Shown here: positions 54,049 to 63,990 of the stretch, piece after piece
How the letters are laid out: every line of letters starts with the position of its first letter
Numbering within the stretch: the stretch's first letter is position 1
Source: Lucinisca nassula
Lineage: Eukaryota; Mollusca; Bivalvia; Lucinida; Lucinidae
Length of the DNA stretch: 64,000 nucleotides
Reading direction: 5' to 3'
Assembly (NCBI GenBank): GCA_963580285.1
Contig: OY757011.1
Coordinates: forward strand, 2,260,501-2,324,500
Notes under the pieces: generated by a model
What the model saw: only the letters and a program-made list of their open reading frames with translations
Told to the model about the DNA's origin: nothing
Databases searched by the model: none
Made by a program: the position numbers and the translations under genes

Positions 54049-54331
54049 GTCTTACACGAGTTGTCATTTCATATGAAATTTATGAAACGAGCCTTCGGCG
54101 AGTTTCATATATTTCATATGGAATGACCACGAGTGTAAGATTTTGTTTATCATATGACCACTTTGAATTGAATTTTATCGCCTTTAAATTTGACAAAATG
54201 TCCACAAAATGATGGTTGACTTGGACGTCGTCATGACGTTCTTAATCCCGCCAAAGTGTTATTACACTTGTGTTCATACGATTTTTATTACACGACGTTA
54301 TTCACTGCTTATCAACGACGTCGTTCGATAA
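54049..54331 (+). mobile_element. Q element: hairpin plus TIR body
   Basis: Hairpin 54049-54145 (GGTCTTACACGAGTTGTC, ATTTCATATGAAATTTATGA and complement), then a body from TTTATCATATGAC (54146) to GACGTCGTTCGATAA (54331), an imperfect inverted pair. Same order as 63705-63990. Confidence 0.78.
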
Positions 54332-54527
54332 GTAGATATTCAATAGTGTGCGGCTGCTTGGAAAGTCTTTGCAACTTCACTTAGGTCGACTAGGGCAAAT
54401 AAAGTTCTCTGGTGCACTAAATTGGCTTGTTAACAGAATACCATAGCCTTAACGAGGAATAAATACAATAAACGAGGTTGTCTGAGACTCGTATTTGCAT
54501 CATTCAATCTGCATTACAATACGAATA
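54332..54527. repeat. 190 bp direct repeat, copy 1
   Basis: GTAGATATTCAATAGTGTG, CTGCTTGGAAAGTCTT, GGTCGACTAGGG.AAATAAAG and CATTCAATCTGCATTACAAT; nearly identical to 55001-55195. Both copies lie directly right of a P/Q body. Confidence 0.92.
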
Positions 54528-54652
54528 CACGCCTATTCAAATAGATGGTAAATTTTTCCGCCGAAAAAATGAAAAATTTCTGATAAAAATCGTAATATTT
54601 TTCTAATTTCTGCTCAAAATATAGAGTGTGGGTACCCGTTAGAACCGCCTCG
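54516..54652 (-). repeat. MITE-B left half
   Basis: AATACGAATACACGCC to GAACCGCCTCGATGA. Cut at the palindrome centre where the P hairpin begins. Confidence 0.72.
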
Positions 54653-54655
54653 ATG

Positions 54656-55000
54656 AGCTCATGTATTATTGAATTTATTTAACGAGTTGAGGAAAAGGGA
54701 TAAAATGCGAGGCTCTGCCGAACATTTTATCCCTTTTCCTCAACGAGTTTAATAAATTCAATAATACACGAGCACGAATGCAAGATTCTATTTATCATAT
54801 GACATTTAAAACGCATTTTATTCACGATTGTTTACAAAAATGTCAATATTCCGCCATAAGTAAACGCGACGTCACCAAGGACGTCGAACATTTAACGTTA
54901 CGGGACGTATCAAGCTAATTTGCATATTTAATCTACTAGTGGATTATCGAAAATAATACATGGCGTTATTACATTCTCAGACGCGACGTCATATGATAAA
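54656..55000 (+). mobile_element. P element: hairpin plus TIR body
   Basis: Hairpin 54656-54772 (ATGTATTATTGAATTTATT, GAGTTGAGGAAAAGGGATAA, then AATG and complement), then a body from TTTATCATATGAC (54791) to GTCATATGATAAA (55000), a 13 bp inverted pair. The body includes CATTTTATTCACG and AATTTGCATATTTAATC. Second copy, reversed, at 61514-62132. Confidence 0.82.
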
Positions 55001-55195
55001 AGTAGATATTCAATAGTGTGTGGCTGCTTGGAAAGTCTTCGTTACTTCACTTAGGTCGACTAGGGTAAATAAAGTTCTCTGGTGCACTAAATTGGCTTGT
55101 TAACAAAATACCATAGCCTTAACGAGGAATAAATACAATAAACGAGGTAGTCTGAGGCTCTAATTTGCATCATTCAATCTACATTACAATACTGC
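55001..55195. repeat. 190 bp direct repeat, copy 2
   Basis: Partner of 54332-54527. On the right it meets a T1 terminal motif (TGCGGGTCGTGCAAT, 55196-55210). Confidence 0.92.
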
Positions 55196-55590
55196 GGGTC
55201 GTGCAATAGTGTTGTTATTAATCTGCCATTAATATGCAACTGTCCGGCTACAATCATACATGTAAGTCCTGCGCGTGATTTGGAATAATTGCATATATTA
55301 TAATAAGGTCTATAATGGGAGCTGTATAGGTATAGTTAAGCTCGAATTTGTAAGTCTATTTTGTTTTCCTTGTTTGGTTCTGATTGTGACGTCCAAGTTA
55401 ATCATGTTATCAATTCCGTGAAATAAACGCCCATCTAAACCCCAAGTTTTATAGAGAAAACTTTGGTTTGCAGGAGTATTCATCATTTTTTTTTTTTTTT
55501 TTTTTTTGCTGCAAGACAAAGGTTGTGGGTACTCGTTAGAACCGTCTCAATGAGGCGGTTCTAACGGGCACCCGCAATTTATGTTTGCAG

Positions 55591-55729
55591 TTTTGTTTGT
55601 TTGTTTGATTTGAGGTTAAACGTCCCCGTCAACACTGTAAATGTCATTTTGGAGACGTTGCTTCCAATTTCGTGGGACTTTTACCCGACATTGACATGAA
55701 ATGACATCTCAAGTCCTGTCGCCCAATGA
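55591..55729 (-). mobile_element. SINE-C, 5'-truncated, with TSD
   Basis: TTTGTTTGTTTGTTTGATTT to CTGTCGCCCAATGAAA. Flanked by TTATGTTTGCAG (55579-55590 and just after 55729). Confidence 0.92.
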
Positions 55730-55769
55730 AATTATGTTTGCAGTATAAATAAGGAACATATCACACATT

Positions 55770-56129
55770 TAGAAGCTTCCGTGGTGTAGTGGTTATCCTA
55801 CTCGCCTTGTAAAGCAGGGATTCCAGGATCGATCCCGGGCTTCTCCAGGCGTTTGCATGAGTCTTTAAACCGAGGTCCCGTTTCCGTATGACCATAGCTG
55901 TTGGTGAGACGTAAAACTGAAACACTCACTTCAGGCAAATGTAGCAGATCAAAGCTGTACATTCTTTAGAAGCCTCCGTGGTGTAGTGGTTATGCTACTC
56001 GCCTTGTAAAGCAGGGATCCCAGAATCGATCCCGGGCTTCTCCAGGCTTTCGGATGAGTCTTAAACCCGAGGTCCCTTGTCCGTATGACTATAGCTGTTG
56101 GTTAGACGTAAACCTCAAACGGTCACTCA
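55770..56129 (+). mobile_element. Dimeric tRNA-Val-like SINE with TSD
   Basis: Two complete units in tandem (55770-55930 and 55967-56129), each with head CCGTGGTGTAGTGGTTAT, GCCTTGTAAAGCAGGGAT, GATCGATCCCGGGCTTC and tail TAGCTGTTGGT.AGACGTAAA. The pair as a whole is flanked by ATCACACATTT on each side. The heads resemble tRNA-Val in the D-arm but carry other anticodon-loop bases, so I do not call functional tRNAs. Confidence 0.88.
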
Positions 56130-56242
56130 TCACACATTTTCATGGGAAAAGTAAACAAAGAATGCACTGTGCCACATGGATGTGTTACCGTAAAAACCAC
56201 TGTGCTGTCACAAAGTCTACAACACCGTGAATCAGTCGTTTT

Positions 56243-56489
56243 CTGTGTTTGTTTGAATTGGGGTTTAAGTCACCGTCAATACTATTTACGTCATTTTGGA
56301 GACATTGCTTCCAATTTTGTGGACTTCTTATACCCGACATTGAGAGGAAATGCTATGTCTAGCCCTGCCGCCAGAACAAACCAAAAGGAACGGTGCGACT
56401 CGCACCACCTCATGTGCGGTCGCTTTAAGTTCTGCGTGGAAGCATCATGCAGCCCAACCTATTTCTCTAAGCCCCGATGGGAGGGGGCC
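56243..56489 (-). repeat. SINE-C, diverged
   Basis: TTTGTTTGAATTGGGGTTTA, GGAGACATTGCTTCCAATTT and GTTCTGCGTGGAAGCATCAT. Poly-A/AC-rich sequence follows at 56585-56635. Confidence 0.75.
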
Positions 56490-56756
56490 TTTGTGAATCC
56501 GTCGTAAATAAAAGACGAGCGTTATGTTAGAAGAATTTGGGAGATAAACTGTAAGATGAAAATAGTTCACGAGCAGTCGCCATGAAAAAAAAAAATACAA
56601 AAACAAAAACAAAAAAAAAAAAAAAAAAAAAAAAATGGAGCGGTTGGGCGCGGCAAAGGTGTCAATAATAGTGTATCACTATGGCGTGTCCTACTGATAT
56701 TGACTTATATTTGGGCAAGGTATGTTGTCCTTGCAGCAGGTACGGGTAGTGTTATA

Positions 56757-57115
56757 AGAATCTGATATTGGGTTCTGTTGTAGATGAGCGTTTCTAACCC
56801 GAGGGATGACCGTGCTGAGCGGAACCGAGGCTACGCCGAGGTTCCGCTCAGCACGGTCATCCCGAGGGTTGGAAACGCCCATCTACAACAGAACCCCATA
56901 TTGGATTCTTTTTCTTGCACAACACCCCCGGTTAATTTTGACAGCTCGCACATGTATATTGGTTACAAAATAAAAGTAGTGCGGAAGTAGTTCCGGCAGT
57001 TGAATAGAACTGACGCGCACTTATGTTAATTACCTGGGTCAGAACATCAGGGTCAGAACATAAATTTTTATCTCAGGGTAAAATCATGGATTTCCTTGTC
57101 TGGTGTGCAAAAATG
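56757..57115. mobile_element. H element variant with 145 bp hairpin
   Basis: Near-perfect hairpin 56767-56912 (ATATTGGGTTCTGTTGTAG, GACCGTGCTGAGCGGAACC with complements), then CTTTTTCTTGCACAACACC, CAGCTCGCACATGTATATTG and CCTTGTCTGGTGTGCAAAAA. Same plan as 48836-49250 with a different hairpin sequence. Confidence 0.85.
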
Positions 57116-57134
57116 TTATTTCTTACGTTTCCAG

Positions 57135-57388
57135 ACTTTCATTCGGCCCCGGGCTTCTCCAGACTATCGGATGAGTTCTTTAAACCTAGGTCCCGTCTCC
57201 GTATGACCTTAGCTGTTGATAGGACCTAAAACTGAAACACTCACTCAGTCTAGAATTTCATTTATTTTCCTCTTTCTCCTCTGTCCCTCACTTTCATCTC
57301 CTCTACTGTGTCCGCTCTATCTTTTCTCCTTTTCTCCGGGAGACGACACGAAATGACCCACAGGGGTTGATCTGTAGATGAACATCAA
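57135..57388 (+). repeat. tRNA-Val-like SINE tail and SINE-D tail
   Basis: 57135-57250: CCCCGGGCTTCTCCAGAC to TAGGACCTAAAACTGAAAC. 57253-57388: TTATTTTCCTCTTTCTCC, GACACGAAATGACCCACAGG. Both are 5'-truncated. A tRNA-like minus-strand remnant lies at ~57405-57480. Confidence 0.6.
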
Positions 57389-57490
57389 CCATGAAAAAAT
57401 GTGCCGGACCTGGGAATCGAACAAGCGACTTCCTGAATACCAGTCAGGTGCGCCTCCCAGCAAATCACCAAGGAAGGCACGGCAAATGAC

Positions 57491-57793
57491 CATTACGAAA
57501 ACACGCCTGTACAAATACAGTGTAAATTTTACCGCCTAAAAAAAAACAAAACAAAAAAACGAAATTTTTAATTTGAAAAAAAAAAAAATATATATATATA
57601 TATATATTTTTTTTTCTTAATAGATTGTGGGAACTCGTTACAACCGCCTCATCGAGGCGGTTCTATCGAGTACCCACGATCTATATTTTTGAGCAGAAAT
57701 AAAAAAATACGGTTAACCGCTGTAAACCCCAGTTTTACTATATCAAAGTGGGGTTAAAGGGGGTCAAAATTATATAGGTGTGTTTTCGTGATG
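57491..57793 (-). mobile_element. MITE-B, full length
   Basis: CATTACGAAAACACGCC to TAGGTGTGTTTTCGTGATG. Palindrome AACCGCCTCATCGAGGCGGTT; an AT microsatellite at 57589-57607. Confidence 0.9.
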
Positions 57794-57817
57794 TTTATTA
57801 TCTAAAGGTGATAATGC

Positions 57818-58120
57818 CCCGTTTGTTGTTTAAACTGAGGTTTATCGTCCCAGTCAACCCTTTTTTGGTCATTTTAGAGACGTTGCTTCTGATTGTGTGG
57901 AACTTTAACTCGACATTGAGATGAAACGACACCTCAAGTCTTGCCACCCAAGGAAAATCAATTGGGTCTTATATCCATGGGACGGTCTAAATCGCACCAC
58001 TTTACCTGGGCAGGCTTAGTCCTTCTAAGCAATTTACCAGTACTCTTGTGCGGTGAGTTTTAGCTCTGCATGGGAGCACCATGCCGCCCAATCTATTTCA
58101 CCAAGCCCTGATGGGCGGGG
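57818..58120 (-). mobile_element. SINE-C, diverged full length
   Basis: TTGTTTAAACTGAGGTTTAT to AAGCCCTGATGGGCGGGGG. Confidence 0.78.
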
Positions 58121-58211
58121 GATCAAAGGTGCCCCGAATTCTGAAGGTACAGTGGTTTGTTAGGACGCCCACTGTGCTTTAGGCGCATGGTCTTATTCAC
58201 TATAAGAGAAT

Positions 58212-58555
58212 ATAAGAATCTGATATGGGGTTCTGTTGTAGATGAGCTTTTCCAACACGAGGGATGATAGCCTCGGTTCCGCTCAGCACGGTCATCCCGA
58301 GGGTTGGAAACGCCCATCTACAACAGAACCCCATATTGAATTATTTTTCTTGCACAACACCTCCGGTTTGTTTTGACAGCTCGCACATGTATATTGTTTA
58401 CAAAATAAAACTAGTGCGGAAGTAGTTCCGGCAGTTGAATAGAATTGAAGCGCATTTATGTTAGTTGCCTGGGTCGGAACACCAGGGTCAGAACATAAAT
58501 TTCTATCCCAGGGTAAAATCACGGATTTCCTTGTCTGGTGTGCAACAAAATCTGC
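58212..58555. mobile_element. H element variant, one hairpin arm shortened
   Basis: Second copy of the 56757 type: GATATGGGGTTCTGTTGTAG; the left arm misses about 30 bp around the GACCGTGCTGAGCGG part; then CCATATTGAATTATTTTTC and CCTTGTCTGGTGTGCAACAA. Confidence 0.82.
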
Positions 58556-58809
58556 AACTGCGAACAACGAATGTGTTTATAAGCCTGTGCATCCGCGCAG
58601 TCTGATACTCCACTTTGGCGAACGATGTTTGGATAGTAACATACCTACCGGTTTTTTTTTATATCTAACATTAATTTTCAAGACTCTTACTATAGTTTAG
58701 TATATAGTTGTGCAGACCGGCTTGTTTTCTACCTGGGGCCAGTTGTTCAAAACTAACGACGACGTTAGTTTTTCTATCGTCCGAACTTTTTTCAGCTAAT
58801 ATGGCAAAT

Positions 58810-58980
58810 GCAGTGAAATTCGCTTTAAGACCACCTTAAATTAAGACAAAAGCTTATTTAGAAGATTTCAGTAACATTTGCCTTGTGTATTTTATATCCA
58901 GTATGCTCTAGTGGGCGACCACCTTTGGAACTGTTCAAAAGTGGTCTTTAAGAGTGGTCTTAATATAGGAATTTTACTGC
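58810..58980. mobile_element. TIR element with CAGTAAAATT ends, copy 2
   Basis: GCAGTGAAATTCGCTTTAAG plus ACCACC at the left, GTGGTCTTAATATAGG and AATTTTACTGC at the right. Internal GGAACTGTTCAAAAGTGGTC matches 33434-33640. Confidence 0.72.
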
Positions 58981-58988
58981 ATGCTAAT

Positions 58989-59144
58989 CATCACGTGATC
59001 AATTCCGTGAGATAAAGACCCCCCCCCCCCTAAACCCCTCTGTGTACAGAGAAAACGGGGGTTTACGGGGGTAAGCATTATTTTTCTTATTTTTACTCCA
59101 AGACATTGGTTGTGGGTACTCGTTAGAACCGCCTCAATGAGGCA
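58989..59144 (+). repeat. MITE-A left half
   Basis: CATCACGTGATCAATTCCG to GAACCGCCTCAATGAGGC; cut just past the palindrome centre. Confidence 0.78.
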
Positions 59145-59526
59145 TAAAAAGTCTGAGGAACCTAGTTTAATTAATCAAAAAGAGAAACCTTCTAGATTAT
59201 GATTGCATTATAAATTATGTAGCTATGGTAAAAGTAATATCTAAAACGTTGTGACATTCTTTTCTAAAAGTATAAAATGTACCAAAAAAAAACGGTCAAA
59301 TATATTATATGAATCACTGTTGTTAAAATATAAAATGATAAATGCAGTGGAAATGAAGTTGACGTAAAAATACTTCTGTTGTGATAAAGTGCCATTATTA
59401 AAACATAACGCGGTACAGAGACGCGCATCATAAAAATTGTGTTAAGGATCGCACTGGAATCATCAATAGACCTCATTAAGAAAGCATATTCAAACTTTGA
59501 ACTCAGTCAGTGAAGAAATGGAGAAG
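59145..59526. other. Unassigned AT-rich interval
   Basis: No gene, inverted repeat or family match seen. Confidence 0.5.
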
Positions 59527-59532
59527 TAATTC

Positions 59533-60091
59533 GCACACGCCTATTCAAATACATGGTAATTTTTTCCGCCGAAAAAATGAAACTTTTTTGATAAAAATCG
59601 TAATATCTTTCTTATTTCTGCCCAAAATATAGAGTGTGGGTACTCGTTAGAACCGCCTCGATGGCTCAATGCGGCGGTTCTAACGAGTACCCACAATCTA
59701 TATTTTAGAGCAGAAATAAGAAAAATAATGATTACCCCTGTAAAACCCAGTTTTACTACATTACGTGAACAAGTCCGTGAAATGAAGACCCCCCTTAACC
59801 CAACTTTATATAGAGGAAACTGGGGTTTACGGGGGTATTCATTATTTTTCTTATTTCTGCTCCAAGACATAGGTTGTGGGTACTCGTTAGAACCGCCTCA
59901 ATGAGGCGGTTCTAACGCGCACCCACAACCTATGTTTGCAGTATTTATAGGAAAAATATCACGGATTTTCATCAGAAAAATGGCCATTTTGGAGATGTGA
60001 AAAAATGCACTATGCCGCACGGGTGTGTTATCGTTATGATATAAACGTTGGGTTTAAGGGGGTCAACATTATATAGGCGTGTTTTCGTGAT
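59533..60091 (-). mobile_element. MITE-B with a MITE-A inserted inside
   Basis: MITE-B left part 59533-59758 (ACGCCTATTCAAATACATGG ... CCCAGTTTTACTA) and right part from 60039 (TATAAACG.TGGGTTTAAGG to GGCGTGTTTTCGTGAT). Between them lies a complete MITE-A at 59759-60038 (CATTACGTGAACAAGTCC to GTGTGTTATCGTTATG). Confidence 0.9.
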
Positions 60092-60203
60092 ATTCAAACA
60101 ATTTCAGAAGGTCTTCTTACGTATCTGTTGTAGGCGTGGCAATCATGAAAATTAAATTCTATACGAGATAAAAATGCCGTCAACCCAGTTTCTCTTTTTT
60201 ACC

Positions 60204-60207
<4 letters not shown>

Positions 60208-60272
<65 letters not shown>
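60208..60272 (+). repeat. (CT)n microsatellite
   Basis: About 32 CT units, followed by TTTATATATAAAG. Confidence 0.93.
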
Positions 60273-60339
60273 ATATATAAAGAGGCCTTTTCAGAAACGC
60301 AGAGGTCATCAGTCTGCGAAATGATGACCGCGGTAAACC

Positions 60340-60567
60340 GAAAAAACTGGGGTTTACGGGGGTATACACTATTTTTCTTATTTCTACTCAAATACATAGG
60401 TTGTGGGTACTCGTTAGAACCGCCTCAATTAGGCGGTTCTAATGAGCAAACACAACCTATGTTTGGAGCAAAAAATAAGAAAACTATGACTAATTTTCAT
60501 CAGAAATGTAGCCATTTTGGAGATATTAAAATTGCACTCTGAGTTGCACTGATGTATTAGCGTTATG
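60340..60567 (+). repeat. MITE-A lacking its left end
   Basis: AAAAAACTGGGGTTTACGGG to GTTGCACTGATGTATTAGCG, with palindrome GAACCGCCTCAATTAGGCGG. 60568-60851 holds a 90-codon ORF on plus with no family match, not called. Confidence 0.75.
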
Positions 60568-60851
60568 TGTACATATGAAATATTATGCAACTTCTCGGAC
60601 TTGAGGAGAAAATTACAGATGTCTGTTGTCTTAAATTGGCTAGTTGACAAACATCCTCATGTGAGTTTGATTTGCGTTATTCAATTCGCGTTATGCAAAC
60701 TACTTTCGCCACGCCAGACAAAAAAGGTCTTTCAGCATTTGCCTCAGCGTAGACTTAGATCAACTCATGCATACGCGCAGATGATAAGTGTCCTCGCGGT
60801 ACATATATTGACGGTTTGGGAGTACAAAGCGTCCTGATGCCGTCTGGAAAA

Positions 60852-61177
60852 TACCCAACTTGGGAAGGGACATTTCTTTTCCAGTATCTAGCAGAACAGA
60901 ATAAAATTAGAGTGAAAAAGAAAAGAAATATGTCGTTCACGACATATTTCTTATTTTCTTTTCCGCTCTGAAAAAGTAGGGTGTAATTAAAAAGAATAAA
61001 ATTAGAATGGAACAGAAAATAAAAATATGTCGTTTAAATTCCACTCTACTTTTTCATAGTGGAAAAGAAAACAAGGTATATGTCGTTAACCGACATATTA
61101 TACAATTTTAACGACAAATTTCTTGTTTTCTTTTCCACTCTAATTTTTATTGTTTAAATGTCCCTTCCCGGGTTCCG
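60852..61177. mobile_element. Second TIR element of the palindrome-array family
   Basis: Right end is the inverse of CGGAACCCGGGAAGGGACAT, identical to the 29564 family; left end ACCCAACTTGGGAAGGGACA is degraded. Interior has different palindromes: ATGTCGTTAACCGACAT and ATGTCGTTCACGACAT, plus inverted AGAGTGGAAAAGAAAA-type blocks. Confidence 0.85.
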
Positions 61178-61513
61178 TAGAAAAAGTTGACGAATGAATT
61201 TCTTCGGCTACCTATGCAGGCACACAACGTCGAAATGACATCAAATCAACGTCGATGCGACGTCATACACAAGCACAAAATGTAAACATGACGTCGTATC
61301 GACACGCCGCCAAGTTAACCGCCCCGTCAAAACTATTAAGATCATATCAAGCCACACGTTTCCTGAGCATAGTGTTGAGTTATTTCAAGTTCTATTGGAT
61401 CATGGATTCCACTATGGAATTTTGAAAAAAAATCTGAGCCTAAATGTCCTGAACCTGCACACTCATTATTTCAGTTCTATGGTGTATTGCATGTAGATAC
61501 ATGTAACCCACTT
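61178..61513. other. Unassigned interval
   Basis: GACGTCGTATCGACACG region and a SINE-E scrap at 61315-61375 (CGCCCCGTCAAAACTATTAA). No gene. Confidence 0.45.
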
Positions 61514-62132
61514 TATCATATGACGTCGCGTCTGAGAGTGTAATAACGCCATGTAATTTGTTTGTTTGTTTGATTTGAGGTTTAACGTCCCCGTCAACAC
61601 TGTATAGGTCATTTTGGAGACGTTGCTTCCAATTTTGTGGGACTTTTAACCGACATTGAGATGAAATGACATCTCAAGCCCTGTCGCCCAATGAAACCAA
61701 TAGGGTTTATTAGCATGGACGGTCCGCCTCGCACCGCGGTTCCTGGGCAGGCTTAGATCCTCTAAGCGGTTTACCAGTACTAGTGTGCGGGCTGGATTCA
61801 GCTCTGCGTGGAAGCATTAACGCCATGTAATAAATTCGATAATCCACTAGTAGATTAAATATGCAAATTAGTCAGAAACACTCCGTAACGTTACACGCAA
61901 GACGTTCTTATTGACGTCGCGTTTACTAATGGCGGACTATTGACATCTTTGTAACACCTCCGTGAATAAAATGCGTTTAACTGTCATATGATAAATAGAA
62001 TCTTGCATCCGTGCTCATGTATTATTGAATTTATTAAACTTGTTGAGGAAAAGGGATAAAATGCTCGGCAAAGCCTCGCATTTTATCCTTTTTCCTCAAC
62101 TTGTTTAATAAATTAAATAATACATGAACACT
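61514..62132 (-). mobile_element. P element with SINE-C insertion
   Basis: Body starts ATCATATGACGTCGCGTC; right body end ACTGTCATATGATAAATAG (~61991); hairpin 62012-62132 (ATGTATTATTGAATTTATTA, GTTGAGGAAAAGGGATAA and complement). The SINE-C at 61558-61817 splits the body. Confidence 0.88.
61558..61817 (-). mobile_element. SINE-C, 5'-truncated, with 14 bp TSD
   Basis: TTGTTTGTTTGTTTGATTTG to CAGCTCTGCGTGGAAGCAT. Flanked by TAACGCCATGTAAT at 61544-61557 and 61818-61831. Confidence 0.94.
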
Positions 62133-62313
62133 CATGTAAGATCCTCAATGTACATAAGCGCCTAGTCAGTACAGTGCACATTCTTTATCGGGAAAACAAC
62201 ACGACAATAGGTATAATTATCCCAATTACAGAGTCGTGTTTAAACCAGTTCCAGGATACAATGTAAAGAGACACGCAGTTCGCATTATCTACGCACCTTT
62301 AGAAAATGCGCAT

Positions 62314-62508
62314 CAATTACGGATACACTCCCGCGCGACATAGTGCATTTTTTCACATCTCCAAAATGGCTTCTTTTCTGATGAAAATCAGTGATATTTT
62401 TCTTATTTATACTCAAAACAAATAAAGTATACGCCCATAAACCCCAGTTTTCTCTATTTAAAGTGGGGTTTAGTGGGGTGTTCATTCCACGGACTTGTTT
62501 ACGTAATG
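62314..62508 (-). repeat. MITE-A without the central palindrome
   Basis: CAATTACGGATACACTCCC to GACTTGTTTACGTAATG. The sequence from the left flank of the palindrome jumps directly to TATACGCCCATAAACC. Confidence 0.82.
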
Positions 62509-62562
62509 AAAGGTACCGTTCTGAAAATGTTTATTTAAGAAATGAATTTTATATTTCTACGG

Positions 62563-62664
62563 TTCATGAAAGTTTGAACGCAGTGGGTTGAGTGCAAAGT
62601 AAATGGACCCCGAAGGGGTACATGTAAACTTTGCTAGCGACCTGCTGTCGTTCATACTTTCATG
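62563..62664. repeat. Imperfect hairpin
   Basis: Arms TTCATGAAAGTTTGAACG / CGTTCATACTTTCATGAA with GTGCAAAGTAAATGGACC / GGTACATGTAAACTTTGC inside. Confidence 0.75.
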
Positions 62665-62744
62665 AAAAGCAGGAAAACATTAGTTTTTTATTATTATTAT
62701 TATTTAAATGCTTTTCCCCTCGTCACTGGGTTACACGCTGTTTT

Positions 62745-62935
62745 TATATAAAGAGCGGATCAGCGTTGACGTTATCATCACCCGTAGAGAATAATGTTTT
62801 TTGGACGACATCACTTGACGTCACTAAAAACATGTGACTCGGTGCGTTCATGGAAGTATGAACTACATTGTTTTCTATAGGTTTACATTAGAATTTACAC
62901 TAGAAATGTAAATATTTAGAAATGAAGACTAGATA
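62745..62935. repeat. Repeat related to 12015-12540
   Basis: AAGAGCGGATCAGCGTTGACG, GAAGTATGAACTACATTGTT and CTAGAAATGTAAATATTTA. Confidence 0.7.
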
Positions 62936-63507
62936 ATGTAATCATTGCAACATGTCCGTATTCAACATCCACTCCCCGCCCCAACGTTCGCTACAAATGG
63001 TGTCACAATGGAATATATTTAGTTGCATGGTAATGCTCAAACACTTAGAATATGGATACTCTTTAGAAGCAGCTTTTCAGTTCTGTGATGTTTTCCCTGC
63101 TTCCAAAATCTAACCTTTTCATCGAACATATTAAACGTCACTACAGCTGAATGTGTGGCGGCCGTAAAAAGTCTCACTGCCCTTCATCATAGTGTACGTA
63201 GTTTATATTTTCTTGTCCTTTGGAATTAATGATTCCATTGTAAAATTATGAAAATGTTTGAGAATCTCTGATCTAATGGGTCGAAACTAGCTAGTCTTGC
63301 CCAGGAAAACTTGTACACTCGATACATTTCAGTTCTCAGGTGTGTTCCCTGCTTCCAAAGGATAACCTTTTTTCATAGAACATACTTAACCCATTTATGA
63401 CAATGGAGTCTTCCACCTAGTAAGTTTGGAGTGGTCCATTTCCAAGTTTAGGGATGCCAGGTTTATTTTTGTTTGTGGGAAATTTTACAATCATGAATTT
63501 TCTTTAG
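62936..63507. repeat. Interspersed repeat, otherwise unassigned
   Basis: 63100-63300 is the inverted counterpart of 34320-34510 (GTGGCGGCCGTAAAAAG, GCCCTTCATCAT, TTTGAGAATCTCTGATC). The rest shows no feature. Confidence 0.5.
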
Positions 63508-63574
63508 GCAAACAGTGTAGACCCAGATCAGACGCCGCGTTCTGCGGCGTCTGATCAGGGTCTACACTGTTTGC
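63508..63574. repeat. Perfect palindrome with GATCAGACGCCGC arms
   Basis: GCAAACAGTGTAGACCC.GAT, CAGACGCCGC, GTTCT centre and complements. The most intact copy of this palindrome type. Confidence 0.92.
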
Positions 63575-63704
63575 AGATGTCCCAGAAACAGATGTCCTAG
63601 GCATATATGGGTTAACGACACTACAACTGGTGTCAAGGGCACGTTTGGCGACTGTCAAAGCGTCCCTCCTCTTCATCATAGTGTTGTCCTTTGGGATATA
63701 GAAG

Positions 63705-63990
63705 ATCTTACACGAGTGGTCATTTCATATGAAATTTATGAAACGAGCCTTTGGCGAGTTTCATAAATTTCATATGAAATGACCACGAGTGTAAGATTCT
63801 GTTTATCATATGACCACTTTATATTGGATTTTATCGCCTTTAAAATTGACATTTTAACCACAAAAATGCATGATTGTCATGGACGTCGTCATGACGTTAC
63901 TTATTCCCGCCAAAGTGTTATTACACGTGTGGTCATATGATTTTTATTACACGACATTATGCACTGCTTATCGACGACGTCATATGATAA
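63705..63990 (+). mobile_element. Q element: hairpin plus TIR body
   Basis: Hairpin 63705-63801 (GATCTTACACGAGTGGTC, ATTTCATATGAAATTTATGA, AACGAGCC and complement), then a body from TTTATCATATGAC (63802) to GTCATATGATAA (63990). The window ends 10 bp later. Confidence 0.85.

Larger units (their letters stand above)
55403..56195 (+). mobile_element. MITE-A split by two SINE insertions
   Basis: MITE-A parts: 55403-55590 (left end, palindrome GAACCGTCTCAATGAGGCGG), 55730-55769 and 56130-56195 (right end GGATGTGTTACCGTAA). The separated pieces join in family order once the SINE insertions and their duplications are removed. Confidence 0.9.
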
